Position numbers and translations under genes: made by a program
The notes under the pieces: generated by a model
Databases searched by the model: none
What the model was told of the DNA's origin: nothing
Seen by the model: the letters and a program-made list of their open reading frames with translations, nothing else
Part shown: one piece after another, positions 57,747-64,000 of the stretch
Position numbering within the stretch: the first letter of the stretch is position 1
How the letters are laid out: the number at the start of each line of letters is the position of its first letter
Origin: Streptomyces wedmorensis
GTDB taxonomy: Bacteria; Actinomycetota; Actinomycetes; Streptomycetales; Streptomycetaceae
Direction of reading: 5' to 3'
Length of the DNA: 64,000 bases
Assembly (NCBI RefSeq): GCF_000716445.1
Contig: NZ_JNWK01000033.1
Span: forward strand, 38,927-102,926

Positions 57747-60677
57747 TCACGCAGCGGTAGGTGGCGGGGTGCCCTGAGAACCCGCCCTGAGGCGTTCACG
57801 CACTCCGTCGGCGAGGGCATCAAGCCTCACGCTTTCAAAGATGCTCAGGGCAAGCTGCCAATGTTCCCGGGCTTCCTCAGGCCGATTCATCGCGGATTTC
57901 GCGTCGCCCAACGCGCGCAGCGAGACCGCTTCCAGTTGCTCGTGGCGGATCTGTCGGCTCAGCAGCAGGCCCTCCTCCGCGTGACGCACGGCCAGCGCCA
58001 GCCCGCCCGTCTGCGTGTAGGCCTCACAAAGCCGAACGTGGTTGCCTGCGCGGACGAGGTCCTGCTCCCCCACGGCGAGCATGTCCAGACTGCGGAGATG
58101 GATCGCGATCGCATCGCTCAACAGGTTCTGCCGGGCCAGGACTTGACCGTGACGGTAGTAGGAGAAAGCCACCCCGAAACGGTCGCCGAGCCGACGGTAC
58201 AACCGCACTTGGCGCTCGGAGTCGGCCACCGTCCGGTCGTCAATACCCTCAGAGACGAGACGGACCTGCACCGCATTGCCCAGTGTCATGGCCTCCAGAT
58301 GGGAGTTTCCATTCTTCCGGGCCAGCTCAGCCGCCCGCCTGAGTATCTCCATGCTGTCCTTCGGGGCGAGCTGGGGCAGCAGGCCCTGGACGTTGAGCGC
58401 CATGCTGTAGACGTCATCTTCCTGGTTCGACAATTCCAGGGCGCGGGCCACGTTCGCCCTGGCCTGGTCCGGTCGGCCGACCGATGCCAGAGCCCCGCCC
58501 AACATGTAGCGGGCCCGCGCTTCGGAGCGCGCGTCGTGGGTGCCGGCGGCCACGTCAGCCACGAGGGCAGCGACCGGAATCACCTGATGCCAGAGGTGGG
58601 AGCTCATCAGGACGGCGTCCAGCATCAGCAGGAGGGTCGCGGCTCGCGCGGTGTGGGTGGCCGCCGTCTGGTGCAGCAGCATCAGAATATCGTCGAGGGT
58701 GGACGCGCTCCACGCCAGTGCCTCGCCCACGCTGCCGAAGTGCGGCCCTCCAGGGGCGGCCGGGAGCGATGCCTGTACCACCGTATGCCCAGGGCGGATG
58801 ACACGGTAGGACTCGGTGGCGGAGAGCAGGTGCAGGTCGAGGAGGCGGCCAAGGGCGGCGTGACGGGTTTGCTCGGAGTCGGTTTCGACGGCCAGGCGGC
58901 GCGCGAAGAGACGGACCAGATCGTGGAGACGGTAGCGATCCAGGGCCGGTTCATCCAGCAGCCCGGCCGCGACCAGGCGTTCCAAAAGCTGCCGAGTGGT
59001 GCCCGTGGGGGTTCCGAGGAGGGTGGACGCGGTCGGCAGGTCGTAGAGGCTGTGAGTGGGCAGAGCCAGCAGTCGCAGGGCGCGTCGTGCCTCATGGTCG
59101 AGCTGGTCGTATCCGAGGGCGAAGCTGGACTCCACGCTGACGTCCTCCACGCGCAGTTCTGATAGTCGCTGCTGCTCGTCGGCAAGGCGCTCGGCGAGGT
59201 CCTCCAGGGTCCACTCGGGGCGCGCGGCCAAACGGGAGCCGAGGATGCGCACGGCCAGCGGCAGACCTCCGCACGCCGAGAGGACGCGGTGTGCCGTATA
59301 CGGTTCCGCGTCGATGCGGGCGGAACCTACGAGACGGGTGAACAGGTGCATCGCCTCTTGCTGGGACATGGGGCCGAGGACGACACGGAGGCTGACCGGA
59401 AGGGCCGCGAGGGCGTTGCGGCTGGTGATCACCACGGCGCAGGAGGGCGAGTCGGGCAGGAGCGGGGTCACTTGGTCGAAGTCGGCGGCGTTGTCCAGGA
59501 CGATCAGCATGCGCTGCTGGGCAAGCCGCGAGCGGTAGCCGGCAACACGTCCATCCAGCTCCGCGGGGATGAAGGACTCCCGTTCGCCCAGGGCGCGCAG
59601 GAAGGACGCCAGGACGGCTCCGGGGTCGGCGGGGGTGCCGCCGTCTCCGCGCAGGTCGACGTAGAGCTGCCCGTCGGGGTAGGCGTCGAGCACAGGGCGC
59701 ACGCTGTGTGTGACGAGGGACGTCTTGCCCGCACCGCCCATCCCGGTGAGGAGCACGATCGGCATGCCTTCCGCGGCAGGACGCCGCAGGGCCTGCCGGA
59801 TGCGTTCGGTCTCCTGGGCCCGGCCGGTGAAGTCGGCCACGGCGTGCGGGATCTGTCGAGGGGCGCGGTCCCCGCCGGAGACGACCTCAGGACGCCCCGC
59901 GGACGGGGTGGTGACGGCGAGGATCTCGGCATGCAGTCCCTGAAGACGGGCGTTGGGCTCGATGCCCAGTTCCCGCGCGAGCATGCTGTGCACTCGGCGG
60001 TAGACCGCCAGTGCCTCGGCCTGCCGACCGCTACGTGAGAGGGCTCGCATCAGCAGATAGTGCAACCCTTCACGCAACGGGTGCGTCTCGACGAGGCCGG
60101 CGAGTTCGGTCGCGGCTTCCGTGCTTTCGCCGAGCTCTGCCATCGCCTCCAGTCGGGCCTCGACCACATCCAGTCGGCGCTCCTCCAGCCGGGAGCGCTC
60201 GGTCTGCGCGAACGGGCCGGGTACTTCCGTCAACGCCGGCTCCCGCGACAGCGCCAGCGCGTCGTCGAACAGTTCCCGGGCCGCAACCGTCTCCCCGGCC
60301 GCGCTACGCGCCCGCGCCTCGGCGACCCGACGCTCGAACAGCTCCAGATCCACAGAGCCCTCGTCCAGGTGCAGAACGTACCCGCCCGGGACGGATCGCA
60401 GGATCTGCCATGCCTCACCCTGAGTACGGCCGGGCTCCAGCAGACGCCGCAGCCGCCACACGTAGGTGCGCACCACGGATTCCGGACGCCGGGGTGGCGC
60501 CTCCCACAGGGCGGCCACGAGGTCATCCAGGCTCACGGTACGCCCGTGCCGCAGGATCAGGACCGCGGCCACTGCCCGCTGCTGAGGCGAACCGAGATCC
60601 AGCTCAACACCGTCCCGGCATGCCCGAAGCCGACCAAACACCGAGAAGCCGATGCCCGGCGCCCCCACTGTCCACAT
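57747..60677 (-). CDS. SARP/AfsR-type regulator (BTAD, NB-ARC, TPR)
   Basis: 976 residues from the ATG at 60677, which has GAGG 6 nt upstream; an ATG 12 nt earlier is possible. OmpR-like winged helix (about 10-95) and BTAD domain (about 100-245) give the SARP unit. Next is an NB-ARC ATPase with L-T-G-M-G-G-A-G-K-T-S-L and V-L-D-N-A-A-D, and a TPR-rich C-terminal half. These proteins activate secondary-metabolite or stress genes. No biosynthetic cluster adjoins it; the redox genes around it are candidate targets. Confidence 0.92.
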   Translation of the reverse strand: MWTVGAPGIGFSVFGRLRACRDGVELDLGSPQQRAVAAVLILRHGRTVSLDDLVAALWEAPPRRPESVVRTYVWRLRRLLEPGRTQGEAWQILRSVPGGYVLHLDEGSVDLELFERRVAEARARSAAGETVAARELFDDALALSREPALTEVPGPFAQTERSRLEERRLDVVEARLEAMAELGESTEAATELAGLVETHPLREGLHYLLMRALSRSGRQAEALAVYRRVHSMLARELGIEPNARLQGLHAEILAVTTPSAGRPEVVSGGDRAPRQIPHAVADFTGRAQETERIRQALRRPAAEGMPIVLLTGMGGAGKTSLVTHSVRPVLDAYPDGQLYVDLRGDGGTPADPGAVLASFLRALGERESFIPAELDGRVAGYRSRLAQQRMLIVLDNAADFDQVTPLLPDSPSCAVVITSRNALAALPVSLRVVLGPMSQQEAMHLFTRLVGSARIDAEPYTAHRVLSACGGLPLAVRILGSRLAARPEWTLEDLAERLADEQQRLSELRVEDVSVESSFALGYDQLDHEARRALRLLALPTHSLYDLPTASTLLGTPTGTTRQLLERLVAAGLLDEPALDRYRLHDLVRLFARRLAVETDSEQTRHAALGRLLDLHLLSATESYRVIRPGHTVVQASLPAAPGGPHFGSVGEALAWSASTLDDILMLLHQTAATHTARAATLLLMLDAVLMSSHLWHQVIPVAALVADVAAGTHDARSEARARYMLGGALASVGRPDQARANVARALELSNQEDDVYSMALNVQGLLPQLAPKDSMEILRRAAELARKNGNSHLEAMTLGNAVQVRLVSEGIDDRTVADSERQVRLYRRLGDRFGVAFSYYRHGQVLARQNLLSDAIAIHLRSLDMLAVGEQDLVRAGNHVRLCEAYTQTGGLALAVRHAEEGLLLSRQIRHEQLEAVSLRALGDAKSAMNRPEEAREHWQLALSIFESVRLDALADGVRERLRAGSQGTPPPTAA

Positions 60678-60848
60678 GAATGACCTCATCAGCCCACGAA
60701 CCCGATCAGCTCCCGCCGCCCTGGGGGACTAGATGATCATCCTACGCAGACCGCGTAGAAAGGGTTCTTCAGTCGAGAGTGCGGAGCACCACGAGAGAAA
60801 GCGCGCAGGGCGCCCAGGGTTGGCCTGCCGAACCTGCGGGCCCGCCGG

Positions 60849-61427
60849 TCAGCTCGGACGAAGCCACTTCCTCAGCGCCCAGGTCAGCGCGGGCATGACC
60901 GCGTAGGACATGAGACCGCTGAACAGGACCGCCACCAGCCCTGTACGCAGGAGAAGGGGCAGGCTGTCGAGATACGGCTGGACCACAGCGCCGGCGAAGA
61001 GGGAGATCGGGTAGATCCCGAGCACCGCTGCCACCGTCATCTTCCAGCGGGGCGGCGGGGCGACATGAGCGCTGCCCGGTGGGACGAACCAGCTCTCGAT
61101 GCCGCTGAGGCGGCGCCGGTCGACCTCCCGGTGGTGGCCGTCGGCCCGCCGGAACCAGGCGGCGCGTTCGGCGGAGGCGTCCCAGAGGGCGTGTGCCTCG
61201 GCGTCGCGGAACCGGTGGACCACGCACCACGGCTCACCGGGGCTGCTGGGCCGGAACAGGCCGTAGCCCAGGTGTCCCGGGAAGGCGGAGGCCGCGGTGA
61301 GCACCCCGTGAGCCCACTTCTCGAAGTCCTCTTCGTGTCCGGGGTCCACTTGGCGGGCGATGAGCAGACCCACCTCTCCGGAGGGGAGCGGGGCCGACCG
61401 CCGCTCGGACTCGACGGTTTCCGACAT
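60849..61427 (-). CDS. antibiotic-biosynthesis-monooxygenase-type membrane protein
   Basis: 192 residues from the ATG at 61427, 6 nt after GGAGAC. N-terminal ABM domain (about 15-125): V-G-L-L-I-A-R-Q-V, F-E-K-W-A-H-G and S-G-I-E-S-W-F. Two membrane helices follow (V-L-G-I-Y-P-I-S-L-F-A-G and L-L-L-R-T-G-L-V-A-V-L-F-S). Fusions of an ABM fold with helices are of unknown function and may handle quinones or peroxides at the membrane. Confidence 0.85.
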   Translation of the reverse strand: MSETVESERRSAPLPSGEVGLLIARQVDPGHEEDFEKWAHGVLTAASAFPGHLGYGLFRPSSPGEPWCVVHRFRDAEAHALWDASAERAAWFRRADGHHREVDRRRLSGIESWFVPPGSAHVAPPPRWKMTVAAVLGIYPISLFAGAVVQPYLDSLPLLLRTGLVAVLFSGLMSYAVMPALTWALRKWLRPS

Positions 61428-61517
61428 GGCTGTCTCCTTCGGCACGGGGCGGCCGAGTTCAGGCGTTCGACCCTGCCGGGTGTGCTGGCCCAGGGGTCGG
61501 CGACCGTGTGGATGGGT

Positions 61518-62282
61518 TCAGTGAGCGGTCTGGCCGCCGTCGACCACGAACACGCCACCGGTGGTGAAGGAGGCGGCGGAGGAGGCGAGGTAGAGCACCA
61601 TGCCGACGATCTCCTCGGGTTCGGCGGCGCGGCCGAGTTGCGGACCGGCCATGACGACGTCCCGCTTGACCGGGTCGTCGAGCCACGCCTGCGTCATGGC
61701 CGTCTTGGTCAGTCCGGGGGCCAGTGCGTTGACCCTGACTCCGGCCTTCGCGTAGTCGACGGCGGCCGCCTTGGTCAGTCCGATGACGCCGTGCTTGGCC
61801 GCCACATAGGGGGCCATGTCCGGATCGCCGATGAGTCCGGCGATCGACGCGGTGTTGATGATGGAGCCGCCGCCGGCGGACGCCATGTGGGCGATCTCGT
61901 ACTTGAGGGAGAGGAAGACACCCTTGAGGTCGACGGCGATCGCCTTGTCGAAGTCCTCTTCCGTCTGCTGGGCCAGCGGAACCGGCGGGACGAAGACGCC
62001 CGCGTTGTTGAAGGCGATGTGGAGGTCGCCGAAGGTGTCGACGGTCGTCGAGACGAGGCGGGAGACCTCCCGTGCGACGGTGACGTCGGTGGGGACGAAC
62101 AGGCCGCGACCACCCTCCTTCTCGATGAGGTTGACGGTCTCGCTGCTGCGCGCGCCGATGTCGCCGATGACCACGGTGGCACCTTGGCGGGCGAAGGCGA
62201 GGGAGACCGCCCGGCCGATTCCGGTGGCGCCGCCGGTGACGAGCACGACTTTGCCGGTGAAGTCGAAATACCGTTCCGTCAC
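61518..62282 (-). CDS. classical short-chain dehydrogenase
   Basis: 254 residues. Cofactor loop T-G-G-A-T-G-I-G (TGxxxGxG), N-N-A-G motif F-N-N-A-G-V, catalytic Ser in N-T-A-S-I-A-G and Y-x3-K in P-Y-V-A-A-K-H. Asp after the second strand (G-D-I-G-A-R) favours NAD over NADP. It follows the frameshifted quinone oxidoreductase gene by 108 nt on the same strand, so both likely lie under the operators at 63408-63452. Confidence 0.94.
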   Translation of the reverse strand: MTERYFDFTGKVVLVTGGATGIGRAVSLAFARQGATVVIGDIGARSSETVNLIEKEGGRGLFVPTDVTVAREVSRLVSTTVDTFGDLHIAFNNAGVFVPPVPLAQQTEEDFDKAIAVDLKGVFLSLKYEIAHMASAGGGSIINTASIAGLIGDPDMAPYVAAKHGVIGLTKAAAVDYAKAGVRVNALAPGLTKTAMTQAWLDDPVKRDVVMAGPQLGRAAEPEEIVGMVLYLASSAASFTTGGVFVVDGGQTAH

Positions 62283-62390
62283 TGTGTCCAGCTCCTGACT
62301 GGTGATGCGTGGAGGGTGGGGGGTGGGCCGATGGCTTTGGATGCCCCCGGCGGAGGTTCTGAGTACGCCCCGCCGGAGGCGGCTCGGACG

Positions 62391-63324
62391 TCAGAAGGTG
62401 ACGGTCACCTTGCCGCGTACGTGCTTGGCGGCGAAGTCGACCAGGGCCTGGTCCGCCTGGCCGAACGCGTAGTCGGAGTCGATCTCGACGCTCAGCCGGC
62501 CGTCGGTGGCCTGCGCGGCGAGTTCCTCCAGCCTGCCCTTCGGGGTGCGGGTGCCGGTGTAGACGGCGGTGACGCCGCGTTCGAAGGCGGGGGGGGCCGC
62601 CGAGGGGGGACACGAGCTGTCCGCCGGCCTTGGCGGCAGCGGCCGTGGCGGCGAGGGCCGGACCGGCGTTCGCCAGGTCGATCACCGCGTCGACACCACC
62701 GTCCGACAGGCGGTGCGCCTCCTGGGCGATGTCGACGTCGCGATAGTCGAGGACGTGGTCGGCGCCGAGGCGACGCAGGAACGACTCGTCGTCCGCGCGG
62801 CCGGTGGCCAGGACGGTCAGGCCCGCCTGCTTGGCGAGCTGGACGGCGAACGAGCCGACGCCGCCCGCGGCTCCCACGATCAGGACGCTGCCGCCCTCAC
62901 CGGCCCGGACGGCGTCGAGCAGCGCTGCCGCGGTGAGCGCGCCGGTGGGCAGCGCGGCGCCCTGCGCGGGGGTGAGTCCGGCGGGTCGGGGGGCCACGGA
63001 CGGGGCGTCGTCGATGACGATGTACTCGGCGAGCGCACCGGCGGTCACGCTGTTCCAGGCGATGACGGCGTCGCCGGCGGAGAAGCGGGTGACGTTCTCG
63101 CCGACGGCTTCGACCACTCCGCTGACGTCCACGCCGGGGACGAAGGGATGCCGTACGGGCAGCACGTCTCGCATGGCGCCGGTGACGAGCACTTTGTCGA
63201 CGGCGTTGAGCGAGGTGGCCTGAAGCCGGACCAGCAGTTGGCCCGGGCCGGGGGTGGGAGCGGGTACGTCCGCGAACTCGAGGTCCTCCAGCGGTCCGTA
63301 CGACCGGGCGATGAGCGCCTTCAT
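62391..63324 (-). pseudogene. NADP-dependent quinone oxidoreductase with a poly-C frameshift
   Basis: The start M-K-A-L-I-A-R-S-Y-G-P (ATG at 63324), N-terminal domain and loop V-G-A-A-G-G-V-G-S-F-A are intact to S-P-L-G-G-P-P. Eight C on the coding strand (G at 62589-62596) then shift the frame. The expected end, A-F-E-R-G-V-T-A-V-Y-T-G to K-V-T-V-T-F-stop at 62391, is present one frame over. Removing one C gives a normal 310-residue protein. A recent mutation, slippage or sequencing error would each explain it. Confidence 0.85.
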
Positions 63325-63407
63325 GACCTTGCTCCTGACTCTTGTGTGATCAGCCGTGGGACCTGGCGCCGCGGCCGGTGGGAGCGGGGCGGATAACCCG
63401 ACCCCAT

Positions 63408-63452
63408 TTGGTGATGCATCAACAATAACGCATTTTGTTGATGCGTCAACAT
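63408..63452. promoter_or_regulatory. two 18-bp operator sites (copies C and D)
   Basis: TTGGTGATGCATCAACAA (63408-63425) and TTGTTGATGCGTCAACAT (63435-63452), 27 bp apart, stand upstream of the quinone oxidoreductase and SDR genes. They match copies A and B at 55333-55380, giving a consensus close to TTGTTGAYGCRTCAACAA. A MarR-type repressor is the best guess; none is encoded in the window. Confidence 0.7.
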
Positions 63453-63476
63453 AAGCGCGAATGCGGGCTCGCTGCC

Positions 63477-63794
63477 TCAGTCGGCGACGCGACTGAGGGG
63501 CCGGTACCGCCACGGTTCGAACTCGGGGTGCCGGTCCGCATAGGCGGCGATGAACGGGCACACCGGCAGGAACTTCACGCCGGCCTTCCGGACCATTTCC
63601 AGAGACGCCTTCGCCAGAGCGGACCCGATGCCCTGCCCTTCACGCTCGGGCAGGACCTCCGTGTGCACGAACGCGATCAGCCCCTTGGCGGGGATGTACT
63701 CGACCAGGCCCGCGAGCCGTCCGTCCGCGTACGCCTCCAGCCGGTTCTCCTCATCGACCCTGGTCACCGTGACCTCAGGCTTCGCACTGTCCAT
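63477..63794 (-). CDS. small GNAT-type acetyltransferase (YjdJ-like)
   Basis: 105 residues from the ATG at 63794. The acetyl-CoA site is V-L-P-E-R-E-G-Q-G-I-G-S-A-L, preceded by the strand L-I-A-F-V-H-T-E. The end P-V-C-P-F-I-A-A-Y-A-D-R-H-P-E-F with a Cys and conserved Y-x4-P-E is typical of the YjdJ subgroup, which is shorter than ordinary GNATs. The acceptor is unknown. It converges towards the operator region and is transcribed away from the IS end. Confidence 0.9.
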   Translation of the reverse strand: MDSAKPEVTVTRVDEENRLEAYADGRLAGLVEYIPAKGLIAFVHTEVLPEREGQGIGSALAKASLEMVRKAGVKFLPVCPFIAAYADRHPEFEPWRYRPLSRVAD

Positions 63795-63958
63795 GGCTTC
63801 TCCGTTCCGAGCGGGCACCGCGTCGCGACGGGAAGCGGACGGCGTGCACATGTACGCCACGCTGGCAGGCACATGCCCAGGCGCACATCGGCAATCACCG
63901 CCTAGGACTTGTCCGGTCGATCATGTGACTACTCCGTGCCCGAGTCGTTGCTGTGGGC

Positions 63959-64000
63959 ATGGGGCGGGGTGATCTGACGGATGCCGAGTGGGAACGGCTT
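63959..64000 (+). mobile_element. start of an IS5-family transposase (partial)
   Basis: The last 14 codons read M-G-R-G-D-L-T-D-A-E-W-E-R-L, the usual opening of IS5-type transposases. The element is cut by the window. Its left end probably lies around 63900-63930 (AGGACTTGTCCGG, itself palindromic), but the inverted repeat cannot be checked without the other end. Confidence 0.75.

Overview
The window is very GC-rich, with start codons that are often GTG, many 4-nt ATGA/GTGA overlaps and few in-frame TTA codons. Its families (MelC tyrosinase, SARP regulator, SpoIIE-type phosphatase, class F sortase, S-adenosyl methyltransferase of the DUF574 type, Rpf muralytic protein) point to a Streptomyces chromosome. 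Gene order sdhCAB - LysR - HTH - PAS/GGDEF/EAL ... RpfD recalls, from memory, the SCO0922-SCO0974 part of S. coelicolor; no search was run.

Region 1 (1-5.2 kb): a branched-chain amino-acid-type ABC transporter (the first codons of LivG at the edge, a single LivH-LivM-LivF fusion, and a lipoprotein binding protein), divergent from a luciferase-like flavin oxidoreductase. Three copies of a 13-bp palindrome lie between them. Region 2 (5.3-16 kb): a short UvrA-like ATPase, the melC1-melC2 tyrosinase operon, sdhCAB with a divergent LysR regulator, an HTH regulator, a lipoprotein and a membrane Ser/Thr kinase. Region 3 (16-26 kb): a PAS-GGDEF-EAL c-di-GMP enzyme coupled to a methyltransferase, then a surface-protein cassette (a Pro/His-rich protein, a DUF4239 protein, two tail-anchored secreted proteins, a class F sortase, a polysaccharide deacetylase and a CapA-like lipoprotein).

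Region 4 (26-38 kb): an ECF sigma factor, a thioesterase, a complete LytTR / DUF485 / sodium-solute symporter / LytS nutrient-sensing locus, an Fpg/Nei glycosylase, a wax-ester/DGAT acyltransferase and a SpoIIE-family phosphatase. Region 5 (38-47 kb): a divergent promoter with two palindromes (DUF6777-like lipoprotein versus DUF1990 plus lipase maturation factor), a perfect 22-bp terminator stem, an unannotated 56-codon gene, a zinc-ribbon SDR, an FhuF-like protein, a DMT permease with an 18-bp tandem repeat, RpfD and PanD.

Region 6 (47-64 kb) looks like accessory, partly decaying DNA. It starts with an ECF sigma / zf-HC2 anti-sigma / ABC exporter cluster that has a leaderless promoter and a TTA-containing last gene. 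A redox and xenobiotic-type island follows: isochorismatase-like hydrolase, HSL esterase, NADP-binding protein, FMN reductase, SnoaL-like protein, SARP regulator, ABM monooxygenase, SDR and quinone oxidoreductase. It contains at least three damaged genes (a NAD kinase with an internal deletion, an SDR remnant, a quinone oxidoreductase with a poly-C frameshift), probably a fourth that is truncated at its 5' end, and the start of an IS5-type transposase at the right edge. Two intergenic regions 8 kb apart in this island share pairs of the same 18-bp operator, suggesting one MarR-type regulon.
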